From assembly GCA_046349435.1 (NCBI GenBank), contig JAXMCI010000028.1, positions 1-64,000 on the forward strand: DNA of 64,000 nucleotides. The letters are read 5' to 3'. The stretch comes from JAXMCI01 sp046349435 (GTDB lineage Bacteria; Pseudomonadota; Alphaproteobacteria; Dongiales; Dongiaceae). This document shows, in pieces, positions 1 to 10,244 of the stretch. Position 1 is the first letter of the stretch. Every line of letters begins with the position of its first letter. The notes below the pieces were generated by a model. That model saw only the letters and a list, made by a program, of their open reading frames with translations. It was not told where the DNA came from and did not search any database. Made by a program: the position numbers and the translations under genes.

Positions 1-1392
1 GACCCGCGGCCGGCCGGGTTCCTGCTCGCCTATGGCGCGCTCGACGGCCTGCTGCTGCTGGCCGTCTTCTGGGCGATCCTGCTCCTGCATCGCCGCGCCG
101 CCTGCGGTCCGCGGCGCGCGGCCGAGCTCTCGCTGCTGGTGGCACTGCCGGCGGCGCTGCTGCCGCTGGCGGTGCGCAGCTGGGGCCTGCTCGATCCGTT
201 CCTCGGCGCCATCGACTTCCCGTCCCGGCACTACAACGCATGCCTCGCCACGATCCTGGCCGTGGGGCTGGCCATCGACGCCTTCGACCGGACGCCGGCG
301 GGGATCGCCGGCCGGCTGCTGCCGGCGGTCCTGCTGCTGCTCGCCTGCGGGCTCAGCGACCGCTTCGCCCTGATGACGCCGCTGCTGCCCTTTCTCGCCG
401 CCTGCCTCTTCCAGGCCGTGGTGGCGCGGCCGATCCGTCCCGGCCTTCCCGTCGCGGCGGCGGCGGTCGCCGCGACGGCGCTGGCCGTGCTGCTCGGCCA
501 CGACGCGTTCTGGCGCCAGATCGCCCGGCTCCACGCGATGGACGAGCGCCTGCAGCTCGCGGCCATCCCGCGGCAGCTCGGCTTCGTGCTGCGGATGCTG
601 TTCCCGGCGGCGCTGCCGCTCCAGTGGCTGGCGGTCCTGCCGCTGCTCGGCGCCGCGCTGTGCCTGGCGGCCCGGCTGGTCCTGCGCTTCGTGCGCGGCT
701 TCGCCGGCCGCACCGCGCCGGCGCGATCGGCCAAGGCCGACGCGATGCTCGTCTTCCTGCTGGCGATCCTGGTGCTGCAGCCGCTCGAGATGGCGGCGTT
801 CGGCTTGCTGCGGGCGCCGGCGCACATGCGCTACGCCTACCCCGGCCTGCTCGCCGCGCTGCTGGCGCTGGCCGCGTGGCTGGGCGAGGCGATTCCCGCC
901 GCCTGGCCGGCGATCCGGGTCCGCCGGCTGGCGGCGCTGGCCTGCGCCGCCGCCCTGCTGGTGCCGCTGCCGGCCCGCCTGCCGGGAATCCCGACGCCGC
1001 CGCTGGCCCGTTGCCTCGACCGGCTCGCCGAGGGCCGCGCCATGGCGCTCGGGCTCGGCTTCCACTGGGACACCTACGTCGTCGATTATTTCAGCACGCG
1101 CTCGATCAAGGTGCGCTCGATCGACCATGACGGGTCGATCCGCCACTGGATCAACAACATCGCCTGGTTCGCGCCGGGGCCGGGCCGGCCGCCCTACAGC
1201 TTCGTGGTCCTGAGCCGGGACCTCGACGAGGCCCGGGTGCGGGCGCGCTACGGCGCGCCCGACGCGGTGCTCGACTGCGCCGCGCTCGGCCCCGGCTTCG
1301 GCGACCGCCGGATCCTCTGGTACGACGCCGCCGGGGCGGCCCGGCTCACCGCGGCGGTCGCGGCGCAGTACGCCGCGCTGACGCGGCGCTGA
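1..1392 (+). CDS. Multi-pass membrane protein, 5' truncated by window edge
   Basis: The reading frame is open from base 1, so the true start lies upstream. An internal ATG at 139 would give 417 residues. The visible part has many Leu/Ala/Val-rich stretches consistent with at least eight membrane segments. They are separated by short Arg-rich loops and followed by a roughly 120-residue soluble C-terminal domain containing SFVVLSRDLDEARVRARYG. The overall look (membrane bundle, then a small extracytoplasmic tail) resembles polytopic glycosyltransferase-like or polysaccharide-related membrane proteins, but I recognise no catalytic motif and assign no function. It converges on the aminotransferase at 1396 with a 3-bp gap. 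Confidence 0.7.
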   Translation, partial: DPRPAGFLLAYGALDGLLLLAVFWAILLLHRRAACGPRRAAELSLLVALPAALLPLAVRSWGLLDPFLGAIDFPSRHYNACLATILAVGLAIDAFDRTPAGIAGRLLPAVLLLLACGLSDRFALMTPLLPFLAACLFQAVVARPIRPGLPVAAAAVAATALAVLLGHDAFWRQIARLHAMDERLQLAAIPRQLGFVLRMLFPAALPLQWLAVLPLLGAALCLAARLVLRFVRGFAGRTAPARSAKADAMLVFLLAILVLQPLEMAAFGLLRAPAHMRYAYPGLLAALLALAAWLGEAIPAAWPAIRVRRLAALACAAALLVPLPARLPGIPTPPLARCLDRLAEGRAMALGLGFHWDTYVVDYFSTRSIKVRSIDHDGSIRHWINNIAWFAPGPGRPPYSFVVLSRDLDEARVRARYGAPDAVLDCAALGPGFGDRRILWYDAAGAARLTAAVAAQYAALTRR

Positions 1393-1395
1393 GCC

Positions 1396-2586
1396 TCAGT
1401 CCAGCACCGCCTGCAGCCGGTCCATCGCCTGCGACAGCCGCGGCAGCGAGCTGGCGTAGCAGAGCCGCAGGAAGCCCTCGCCGCCGGCGCCGAAGGCGCT
1501 GCCCGGGGCGAGCCCGACATGGGCCTCAGTGACCAGCCGCTTGGCGAAGTCGAGCGCGTTGCCCATGCCGTCGACATGCAGCATGACGTAGAAGGCGGCG
1601 TCCGGCCGGGTGATGCTGACCCGGCGCATCGCCGCCAGCCGCTGCACCACCAGGTCGCGGGCAGCGCGGTAGCGCGCCACCGTCTCGGCGACGTAGGGCT
1701 CGCCCTGCTCGATCGCGGCGACGCAGCCGCGCTGCAGGAAGGCCTGGCCGCCCGAGGTGTTGTACTCGAGCAGCCGCTCGAACACCGGCGCCAGGCCCTG
1801 CGGCAGGATCAGCCAGCCGACCCGCCAGCCGGTCATCGCCCAGGTCTTGGAGAAGCTGTTGACGATGAACAGCGGATCGTCGGGCCCGGCATGCTCGAGG
1901 AAGGAGGGCGCCACCGGCCGGTCGTAGATCAGCCGGGCATAGACCTCGTCGGCGATCAGCCAGATGCCGCGGCTGCGGCAGAAGGCGAGCAGCGCCGCCT
2001 GCTGCTCCGACGGCATCACCCAGCCGGTCGGGTTGCCGGGCGAGGCGACGTAGATCGCCCGGGTGCGCTCGTCGCAGGCGGCGAACAGCCGGTCGAGGTC
2101 GAGGCGCCAGCCGGCCGGCGTCGCGTCCAGCGCGAACTGCCGCACCTCGCCGTTCATGATCTCGACGGTGGCGAAGATGTTCGGCCAGACCGGCGTCACC
2201 GCGACGACGTTGTCGCCCGGCGCCACGATCGTCTCCATCACCAGCATCATGGCGTTCATGCCGGCGCTGGTGATGGCGATGCGCTCGTCGGCGATGGCGA
2301 CGCCGTGCAGCCGCTTGTAGTAGGCGGCCAGCGCCTGGCGCAGCTCCGGGATGCCCCGCTTGTAGGTGTAGAAGGTCTCGCCGGCCTTGAGCGAGGCGGC
2401 CGCCGCCTCGCAGATGAAGGCGGGCGTCGGCTGGTCGCCCTCGCCGACCCACAGCCCGATCACGTCGGGCGTGGTGAAGCCCATCTTCCAGACCTCGACG
2501 ATCTTGGAATCCTCGAGGTCGTGAATCGCCGGTCGGATGGGAGGAAGCCGGGTGCCGCCGGCCACCCGGTCGTCGGGGGCAGTCAC
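1396..2586 (-). CDS. PLP-dependent class I/II aminotransferase
   Basis: Fold-type I aminotransferase of 396 residues, the usual family length. The PLP-binding lysine lies in SFSKTWAMTGWRVGW, the NPTG loop in SPGNPTGWV, and the C-terminal substrate-binding Arg in FLRLCYASS. The N-terminus IHDLEDSKIVEVWKMG and the conserved AGMNAMML stretch resemble aspartate/alanine-type aminotransferases. The amino donor cannot be read from sequence. I chose GTG at 2586 because the family begins near PPIRP; a TTG at 2652 would add 22 low-complexity residues. It is the last gene of a minus-strand set with the DUF3293 remnant and a second aminotransferase. Confidence 0.88.
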   Translation of the reverse strand: MTAPDDRVAGGTRLPPIRPAIHDLEDSKIVEVWKMGFTTPDVIGLWVGEGDQPTPAFICEAAAASLKAGETFYTYKRGIPELRQALAAYYKRLHGVAIADERIAITSAGMNAMMLVMETIVAPGDNVVAVTPVWPNIFATVEIMNGEVRQFALDATPAGWRLDLDRLFAACDERTRAIYVASPGNPTGWVMPSEQQAALLAFCRSRGIWLIADEVYARLIYDRPVAPSFLEHAGPDDPLFIVNSFSKTWAMTGWRVGWLILPQGLAPVFERLLEYNTSGGQAFLQRGCVAAIEQGEPYVAETVARYRAARDLVVQRLAAMRRVSITRPDAAFYVMLHVDGMGNALDFAKRLVTEAHVGLAPGSAFGAGGEGFLRLCYASSLPRLSQAMDRLQAVLD

Positions 2587-2662
2587 GATTGCGGGCTCGT
2601 CCGTTGGGGATGGTCGGCGCGATGCATGGCACGGAACGGGCCGCGCGTGCAACCCGGGCGGG

Positions 2663-3113
2663 CTACCGGCCCTCCTGCATCAGGCGGGTCGGCAGCACCG
2701 TCACGCTGCCCGCGGCGTCGACCGTGGCGATGGCGTTCTGGCCATGCGCCTCGGCGAGGCGGAGCGCCGCCGCCGCGTCGAGGCCGAGCACCAGCAGCCC
2801 TTCCTCGGGTTCCCAGGCGGGGTCCGCGCCGAAGCCGCGATGCGGCAGGGCGGGGAGGCCCAGCGCCGCGACCTCGGCTTCGAGGCGGCGGTGCGCGGCC
2901 TCGTTCTCGGCGCGGGAGAGCGGCTCGCTGCGCGGGTTCCAGGCGGTGATGAAGACGCCGCTGGCCGCGGCTTTCGTGGCGGGCGAGCAGCGCGGCCATC
3001 GCCGGCTGCGGCGCGCCGACGGTGCAGGCGATCTCCGTGCCGCCGTCATAGGCGACGTAGCGGGTGGTGTGATAGGCGTCGAGCAGCGCCCGCTTGCGGG
3101 CCTCGGCGCTCAC
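2663..3113 (-). pseudogene. DUF3293 family protein, interrupted by a single-base frameshift
   Basis: Reading from GTG at 3113 gives an N-terminus VSAEARKRALLDAYHTTRY continuing through APQPAMAALLARHE. The conserved core FITAWNPRSEPLSRAENEA and GFGADPAWEPEEGLLVLGL is in the next frame and ends at TAG 2663. Removing one base of the A triplet (T triplet on the plus strand, 2972-2974) joins them into a normal protein of about 150 residues. The start overlaps the stop of the upstream aminotransferase (GTGA), implying translational coupling. The function of DUF3293 is unknown. The break may be a real mutation or an assembly error; everything on both sides still looks like selected coding sequence. 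Confidence 0.7.
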
Positions 3114-4291
3114 GTGCCCGGCGCGCTCGCCGCCAGCCGCGCCGCGACCTCCTCCATCACCGACGCCTCGACATTGGCGAAGGCGAAGCGCAGGTAGCCC
3201 TCCTGGCCCGGCCCGAACATCGAGCCGGGCAGGCACAGCAGGTTCTGCTCGGCGGCCAGCCGGCGGGCGACGTCGATGCCGGGCTCGGCGCCGAAGGGGT
3301 GGCGCAGATAGGCGAAGTAGGCGCCGGCGCTGACCAGCTCGTAGCCGGTGCTGTTGCGCGTCAGCGCGCGGGTCAGGGCGCCGAGCCGCTCGCCCATCAG
3401 CCGCCGCTTCTCGGCCCGCCAGGCGCCGAGCCGGCGGATGCCGTAGAGCGCCGCCTCCTGGCCGATCCGCGGGGCGCAGATCGAGACGCAGTCCATCGCC
3501 TTGGCGATCTCGGCGGCGAGCGGCGCGCTGCAGAGCGCCGCGCCGACCCGGTAGCCGGTCAGGCAGTAGACCTTGGAGAAGCTGTAGAGATGGACCAGCG
3601 TGTCGGCCCAGCCGGGCTCGTCGAACAGGCGGTGCGGCGGCTCGGCGCCGGGCAGGAAGTCGCGGTAGGTCTCGTCCAGCACCAGGGCGATGCCGCGGTC
3701 GCGCGCCAGCTGGAAGAAGGCGGCGATCGAGGCGGCGGGATAGACCGCGCCGGTCGGGTTGTTCGGGCTGACCAGCACGATGGCCCGGGTGCGCGGCCCG
3801 ATCAGCCCGGCCGCCTCGGCCGGGTCGGGCACGCCGCCGCGCTCCGGCCGGAAGGGCAGGTGCACGGCGCGCACGCCGAGCATGTCGAGCCACATCTGGT
3901 GATTGAAGTAGTAGGGCAGCGGCAGGATGACCTCGTCGCCGGCCTGGGCGAGCGCCATCAGCGCCAGGCAGTAGGCCTGGTTGCAGCCGGCGGTGATCGC
4001 CACCTCAGCGGGGTCGATCACGGTGCCGTAGAAGGCGCCGGCATCCTCGGCCAGCGCGGTCCGCAGCTCGGGCAGTCCCAGGATCTCGGTGTAGCGCGCC
4101 ATCGCCGGCTCGCCGATCCGGCTCGCCAGGTGGCCGGTCAGCTCGTCGGGCGGCGGATAGCCCGGCACCGCCTGGCAGAGATCGATCAGCGGCTTGTCGG
4201 CGGGGAAGGTCCGGCCGGCGATCCAGCCATGGGCCTCGGCGATGGGCGGCGCCGCGACGGCGGCGAGCAGCGGGTTGGCGCGCGGCAGCAT
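3110..4291 (-). CDS. PLP-dependent class I/II aminotransferase
   Basis: A 393-residue fold-type I aminotransferase. Visible motifs are AGCNQAYCLALMAL (cofactor phosphate region), SPNNPTGAVYP, the LDETYRDF aspartate that contacts the pyridine nitrogen, the Schiff-base lysine in LYSFSKVYCLTGYRVG, and the C-terminal YLRFAFANVEAS with the substrate carboxylate-binding Arg. The ATG at 4291 matches the family start. It is only distantly similar to the aminotransferase at 1396-2586, so the pair is not a recent duplication. It lies 165 bp from the divergent PhyH gene at 4457. Its substrate is unknown, though association with a dioxygenase and a VOC protein suggests catabolism of a small amine or amino acid. 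Confidence 0.88.
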   Translation of the reverse strand: MLPRANPLLAAVAAPPIAEAHGWIAGRTFPADKPLIDLCQAVPGYPPPDELTGHLASRIGEPAMARYTEILGLPELRTALAEDAGAFYGTVIDPAEVAITAGCNQAYCLALMALAQAGDEVILPLPYYFNHQMWLDMLGVRAVHLPFRPERGGVPDPAEAAGLIGPRTRAIVLVSPNNPTGAVYPAASIAAFFQLARDRGIALVLDETYRDFLPGAEPPHRLFDEPGWADTLVHLYSFSKVYCLTGYRVGAALCSAPLAAEIAKAMDCVSICAPRIGQEAALYGIRRLGAWRAEKRRLMGERLGALTRALTRNSTGYELVSAGAYFAYLRHPFGAEPGIDVARRLAAEQNLLCLPGSMFGPGQEGYLRFAFANVEASVMEEVAARLAASAPGT

Positions 4292-4456
4292 GGCGCTTGG
4301 TGTAGCCGACCCACGCCGGCCTGTCACGGTCCCGGCGAAGCGCCGCCCGCAGCCCTTGACCGCGGCCGGCGCCCGGTCCCATCGTGCCGCCCGAACCGCC
4401 GGCACGAATTGCCACCCGAGATCGCCGGTCGAGAACGCCCTGCCCGAGGTGCCCCC

Positions 4457-5281
4457 ATGAAGGTCCTTTCCGCCGATCAGGTCCGGCAGTACCAGGAGAA
4501 GGGCTATGTCGCGCCGATCCGCGCGCTGCCCGCGGCGGAGGCGCTGGCGCTGCGCCGCCGGCTCGAGGCGCACGAGGCGGCGCACGGCCGGCTCGCCGGC
4601 AACGACCGCAACAAGACCAACCTGCTCTTCACCTGGATGGATGCCCTGATCCGCCATCCCGGGATCCTCGACGCCGTCGAGGACGTGATCGGGCCCGACA
4701 TCCTGGCCTGGGGCACCAGCTTCTTCATCAAGGAGGCGCAGGATCCGAGCTTCGTCTCCTGGCACCAGGATTCGACCTATTGGGGGCTGGAGCCGGCCGA
4801 CATCGTCACCGCCTGGGTGGCGCTGAGCGAGAGCAATGTCGCCAACGGCGCCATGCGGGTGATCCCCGGCAGCCACCTGGCGCAGCAGCTGCCGCACCGC
4901 GACACCTTCGCGCCCAACAACCTGCTGAGCCGCGGCCAGGAGGTCGCCGTCGCGGTCGATGTCGGGCAGGCCGTCGCCCTGGAGCTGCAGCCGGGCGAGA
5001 TGTCGCTGCATCATGTCCGGCTGGTGCACGGCTCCGACCCCAACCCCTCGGCCGGCCGCCGCATCGGCGTCGCCATCCGCTACCTGCCGACCCATGTCCG
5101 GCAGGTGGTCGGCAGCACCGACAGCGCCACCCTGGTGCGCGGCGTCGACCGCTTCGGCAACTTCGCGGCCGAGCAGCCGCCGGACGCCGACTACTCGGCG
5201 GCGGCCCGCGCCTATCACCACGCGGTGCTCAACCGGGCCAACCAGGTGCTCTATCGCGGCACCGACAAGGCGCCGCGCTGA
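4457..5281 (+). CDS. Phytanoyl-CoA dioxygenase (PhyH) family protein
   Basis: A 274-residue non-heme Fe(II)/2-oxoglutarate dioxygenase of the PhyH family. The facial triad is visible as His and Asp in SWHQDSTYWG and the distal His in SLHHVRLVHGS, followed by the 2-oxoglutarate-binding Arg region RRIGVAIRYLP. The conserved VIPGSH strand is present. Family members hydroxylate diverse small substrates, so specificity is not assignable. The ATG at 4457 follows GAGGTG, a plausible ribosome site. It is divergently transcribed from the aminotransferase at 3110-4291 and lies 86 bp before a VOC gene. Confidence 0.9.
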   Translation: MKVLSADQVRQYQEKGYVAPIRALPAAEALALRRRLEAHEAAHGRLAGNDRNKTNLLFTWMDALIRHPGILDAVEDVIGPDILAWGTSFFIKEAQDPSFVSWHQDSTYWGLEPADIVTAWVALSESNVANGAMRVIPGSHLAQQLPHRDTFAPNNLLSRGQEVAVAVDVGQAVALELQPGEMSLHHVRLVHGSDPNPSAGRRIGVAIRYLPTHVRQVVGSTDSATLVRGVDRFGNFAAEQPPDADYSAAARAYHHAVLNRANQVLYRGTDKAPR

Positions 5282-5367
5282 GGGCGGGCTCGCTTGCGCC
5301 CCGCCGGGGGGTGGCGCACACTCCCCGCCCGGTGAATGCCCCCGACAATGCCAGGGAGAACGCCCCC

Positions 5368-5835
5368 ATGCCCATGGTCTGGCTCGACCACGTCAACATC
5401 CGCACCTCCGACGTCGGCGCGCTGTCGGCGTTCTACGAGAAGATCCTCGGGCTGCCCTCCGGCGAGCGGCCGCCCTTCGGCTTCGGCGGCGCCTGGCACT
5501 ATTGCGGCGACCGTGCCGCGGTGCATCTCGTCGAGGTGCCGAAGACGCCGGCCGGCAAGGACCCGAAGGTCGAGCACTTCGCCTTCCGCGCCAAGGGGCT
5601 CGGCAAGTTCGTCGCGCACCTCAAGGCCAACGACGTCGACTACACGCTGGTGAAGGTGCCGCTCACCGGCATCATCCAGGTCAACGTGCTCGACCCCGAC
5701 GGCAACCACATCGAGGTGCAGTTCGCGCCCGCCGAGGCCGACCAGGTGACCGGCGCCGAGGACCGCAGCAGGTCCGCCACCACCAACGTGCCGGAGCCGC
5801 GCGCCAAGAAGGCGCGGCAGAAGCAGCCGGCCTGA
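5368..5835 (+). CDS. VOC (glyoxalase/bleomycin-resistance fold) family protein
   Basis: A 155-residue single-module VOC protein. It has the opening strand LDHVNIRTSDVGALSAFYEKILG, a central VEHFAFRAKGL and the closing DPDGNHIEVQF. Histidines at the first and second strands and the terminal Glu could form the usual divalent-metal site. The last 35 residues are a Lys/Arg-rich, probably disordered tail (AKKARQKQPA), unusual for this family. It probably shares transcripts with the upstream PhyH gene. VOC proteins include dioxygenases, isomerases and resistance proteins; no substrate can be named. Confidence 0.85.
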   Translation: MPMVWLDHVNIRTSDVGALSAFYEKILGLPSGERPPFGFGGAWHYCGDRAAVHLVEVPKTPAGKDPKVEHFAFRAKGLGKFVAHLKANDVDYTLVKVPLTGIIQVNVLDPDGNHIEVQFAPAEADQVTGAEDRSRSATTNVPEPRAKKARQKQPA

Positions 5836-6279
5836 CCGCGGCAGCGCCCGTCCGCGCTGCACAATAGGGCGGCATATGCCCGGCTGCGGGGCAGCCGGGC
5901 GACGCCGTGCTGCCGCCGGCCAGCGATTTTCCGCGCCGCCGGCCCCGCCCCGGCCCTGGCACGGCCCGTGCAATCCTCCACCCTGCGCCCGCAGAGGCGT
6001 CCGCGGCCGGACCGGCCGCGGTACAGCAGAGGCTAGGACCGGCGCGTCGTCGGGAGGCGTGCCGGCTGGGGATGACGAGGGTTCGACGCAGCTCGCCGGG
6101 TTCGTGGAGTCGGCCTCGGGGTGGCCGATGGCGGGGGTGGCGAGGGGCGCGGCCGCAGGCGGCGCACCTCGCCCCTTCGCCGCCCCGCGAGAGTCCGGCT
6201 TGCGAGAGATTGGCCCACGAGAGATCAGACGGGGGTGACGGGCCGGCCGGTCCGCCGGGACCGGCCGGATCCGCCCGGC
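5836..6279. other. 444-bp intergenic region between VOC gene and ureD
   Basis: No convincing gene. Short overlapping frames on both strands are Arg/Ala/Pro-rich composition artefacts. A perfect 10-bp hairpin with a 3-base loop lies at 5878-5900 just after the VOC gene. The rest must hold the urease promoter, but I could not pick out a clear sigma-70 or NtrC/sigma-54 site. Confidence 0.5.
5878..5900. terminator. Strong hairpin after VOC gene
   Basis: GCCCGGCTGC pairs perfectly with GCAGCCGGGC across a GGG loop. There is no following T tract, so it would be an imperfect intrinsic terminator or an mRNA-stabilising 3' hairpin. It starts 43 bp after the VOC stop. Confidence 0.45.
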
Positions 6280-7116
6280 ATGGATGACGGCGCGCCCGGG
6301 CCCCGGCTGCAGCGCTGCGACGGCGCGGTCGATCTCGCCTTCCGCCGGGAGGGCGGACGCACCGTGCTCGACCGGCTCTACCAGCGTGCGCCGTCGCGGC
6401 TCCTGTTCCCGACGCCGCACGGCGACCCGGAAGCGGTGCTGGCGCTGACCTCGGGCGGTCTGGCCGGCGGCGACCGGGTGGCGATCGCCGTCGAGGTCGG
6501 CCCCGGCGCCGGCGCGGTGGTGGCGGGGCAGGCGATGGAGAAGGTCTATCGCACGCTCGACGCGCCGGCCCGCATGGCGGTGCGGCTGACGGTGGGCGCG
6601 GGCGCCCGGCTCGCCTGGCTGCCGCAGGAGACGATCCTCTTCGACGGCGCCGGGCTGGAGCGGCGGACCCGCGTCGACATCGCCCCCGGCGGCCGCTTCC
6701 TCGGCTGCGAGGCGGTGCTGCTCGGCCGCACGGCGCGGGGCGAGCGCTTCGCGCGCGGGCTGCTGCTCGACCGCTGGGAGGTGGCGCGCGAGGGGCGGCT
6801 CGCCTGGGCCGACGGGCTGCGGCTCGATGGCGACGTCGCCGCCGCGGTGGCCGCGCCGAGCGGGCTGGCCGGCGCCACGGCCGTCGGCAGCGTCGTCTAT
6901 GCCGGCGAGGATGCGGCCGGGCTGCTGGCGCTGGCCCGCTGGGAGCTGGAAGGCGCCGGGCTGCGCGCCGCGGCCGGGCTGGTCAACGGCCTGCTGCTGG
7001 CCCGCCTCGTCGGCGACGGGCCGGCGCTGCGCGCCGCCCTGGTGCGGCTGCTCGCCGCGCTCAGGGCCGCGGCGCTCGGCGGGCCGGCGGCGCTGCCGCG
7101 GGTCTGGCTGGTGTGA
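6280..7116 (+). CDS. ureD: Urease accessory protein UreD (UreH)
   Basis: UreD (278 residues) is the scaffold that binds apo-urease and, with UreF and UreG, delivers nickel and CO2 to the active site. Recognisable family stretches are SRLLFPTP, LALTSGGLAGGDRV, QAMEKVYRT, WLPQETILFDGA and GGRFLGCEAVLLGR. ATG 6280 gives a start matching the family; the open frame upstream is low-complexity. It is the first gene of ureDABCF, 21 bp before ureA, and probably acts in the cytoplasm as part of a UreD-UreF complex with the apoenzyme. Confidence 0.93.
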   Translation: MDDGAPGPRLQRCDGAVDLAFRREGGRTVLDRLYQRAPSRLLFPTPHGDPEAVLALTSGGLAGGDRVAIAVEVGPGAGAVVAGQAMEKVYRTLDAPARMAVRLTVGAGARLAWLPQETILFDGAGLERRTRVDIAPGGRFLGCEAVLLGRTARGERFARGLLLDRWEVAREGRLAWADGLRLDGDVAAAVAAPSGLAGATAVGSVVYAGEDAAGLLALARWELEGAGLRAAAGLVNGLLLARLVGDGPALRAALVRLLAALRAAALGGPAALPRVWLV

Positions 7117-7137
7117 TGCCGGGGACGGGAGGGAGCG

Positions 7138-7440
7138 ATGAACCTGACGCCGCGCGAGAAGGACAAGCTGCTGGTCGCCATGGCCGCCCAGGTGGCGCGC
7201 CGGCGGCTGGAGCGCGGGGTGAAGCTCAACCACCCCGAGGCGGTGGCGCTGATCACCGACTACGTCGTCGAGGGGGCCCGCGACGGCCGCCCGGTCGCCG
7301 AGCTGATGCGCGACGGCGCCACCGTGCTGACCCGCGGCCAGGTCATGGAGGGGATCCCCGAGATGATCGAGGAGGTCCAGGTCGAGGCGACCTTCCCGGA
7401 CGGCACCAAGCTGGTCACCGTCCACCACCCGATCCGCTAG
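7138..7440 (+). CDS. ureA: Urease gamma subunit
   Basis: A 100-residue structural gamma subunit. It opens with MNLTPREKDKLLVAMAAQVA, has the conserved LNHPEAVALITDYVVEGARDG and ends FPDGTKLVTVHHPI, all signatures of UreA. Length is exactly that of the separate-subunit bacterial enzymes. GGGAGCG stands just before ATG 7138. It forms the (alpha-beta-gamma)3 urease with the products of the next two genes, hydrolysing urea to ammonia and carbamate. Confidence 0.97.
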   Translation: MNLTPREKDKLLVAMAAQVARRRLERGVKLNHPEAVALITDYVVEGARDGRPVAELMRDGATVLTRGQVMEGIPEMIEEVQVEATFPDGTKLVTVHHPIR

Positions 7441-7458
7441 CGCGAAGGAGGCCACGCC

Positions 7459-7770
7459 ATGATCCCCGGTGAGCTGCTGCCGGCCGACGGCGACATCGAG
7501 CTCAATGCCGGCCGGCCGACGCTGGAGCTGGCGGTCGCCAACAGCGGCGACCGGCCGGTGCAGGTCGGCAGCCACTATCACTTCGCCGAGACCAACCCGG
7601 CGCTGCTCTTCGACCGCGCCCTGGCGCGCGGCCACCGCCTCGACATCGCCGCCGGCACCGCGGTGCGCTTCGAGCCGGGGCAGACGCGCACCGTCCGGCT
7701 GGTGCCGTTCGGCGGCGACCGCATCGTGCACGGCTTCCGCGGCGCCGTCCGCGGGCCGCTGGAGGGCTGA
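7459..7770 (+). CDS. ureB: Urease beta subunit
   Basis: A 103-residue beta subunit with MIPGEL at the start, the ELAVANSGDRPVQVGSHYHF motif, and FEPGQTRTVRLVPFGGDR near the end. It is of ordinary family length and not fused to UreA. GAAGGAGG precedes ATG 7459, and the stop is 3 bp before ureC, so translation is likely coupled. Confidence 0.97.
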   Translation: MIPGELLPADGDIELNAGRPTLELAVANSGDRPVQVGSHYHFAETNPALLFDRALARGHRLDIAAGTAVRFEPGQTRTVRLVPFGGDRIVHGFRGAVRGPLEG

Positions 7771-7773
7771 GCC

Positions 7774-9486
<1,713 letters not shown>

Positions 9487-9492
9487 CCGGCG

Positions 9493-10173
9493 ATGGAGCG
9501 GGACGCGCTGCACCGGCTCCTCGCCTGGAGCTCGCCCGCCTACCCGATCGGCGCCTATGTCTACAGCCACGGGTTGGAATGGGCGGTCGAATGCGGGCTG
9601 GTGGCCGACGCCGCGGGGCTCGGGCGCTGGCTCGAGGGCATCCTGGCGCAGGGCGCGGGGCGGATCGACGGCGCCTTCCTCGCCGCCGCCTGGCGGGCGG
9701 CGGCGGCCGGCGACGACGCGGCGCTCGACGGCGTCGCCGAGCTCGCCCTCGCCTGGCGCGGCAGCGGCGAGCTGGCGCTGGAATCGGCCAGCCAGGGGGC
9801 CGCCTTCCTGGCCGTCACGCGGCGCGCCTGGCCGGAGCCGCGGCTCGAGGCCGCGGCGCTGCGCTGGCAGGGCCGTGCCGCCCTGCCGGTGGCGGCCGGC
9901 CTGGCGGCCGCCTGCCACGGCGTCGAGCTCGGCCCGGCGCTGACCGCCCATCTGGCATCGCTGGTCGCCAACCTGATCTCGGCGGCGATCCGGCTGATGC
10001 CGCTCGGCCAGACTGCCGGGCAGATGCTGCTCGCGGCGCTCGCGCCGGCGATCGACCGCGCCGTGACGGCCGCGCTGGCGGCCGATCTCGACCGGCTCGG
10101 CGGCGCCGCGCCGATGGTCGACTGGTGCAGCCTGCGCCACGAGACGCAGGAGAGCCGGCTGTTCCGCTCGTAG
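9493..10173 (+). CDS. ureF: Urease accessory protein UreF
   Basis: A 226-residue all-helical UreF. Diagnostic stretches are WSSPAYPIGAYVYSHGLEW at the N-terminus, SHGLE, and the C-terminal LISAAIRLMPLGQTAGQ. UreF bridges UreD and the GTPase UreG and gates nickel transfer. In most alphaproteobacterial clusters ureE precedes and ureG follows it. Here a PhyH gene follows 71 bp later, so UreG, which is essential, must be encoded elsewhere. Confidence 0.95.
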   Translation: MERDALHRLLAWSSPAYPIGAYVYSHGLEWAVECGLVADAAGLGRWLEGILAQGAGRIDGAFLAAAWRAAAAGDDAALDGVAELALAWRGSGELALESASQGAAFLAVTRRAWPEPRLEAAALRWQGRAALPVAAGLAAACHGVELGPALTAHLASLVANLISAAIRLMPLGQTAGQMLLAALAPAIDRAVTAALAADLDRLGGAAPMVDWCSLRHETQESRLFRS

Positions 10174-10244
10174 CGGGACGCCCGTCCCCAACGTCGCGGG
10201 CGAGGGGATTCACCAGCGGGCGCGGGGGCGGCTATGATCCCGGC

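Noticed and set aside
5876..6287. Two overlapping plus-strand frames before ureD
   Set aside because: Composition is Arg/Ala/Pro/Gly from random high-GC sequence, with no matching family and no ribosome site.
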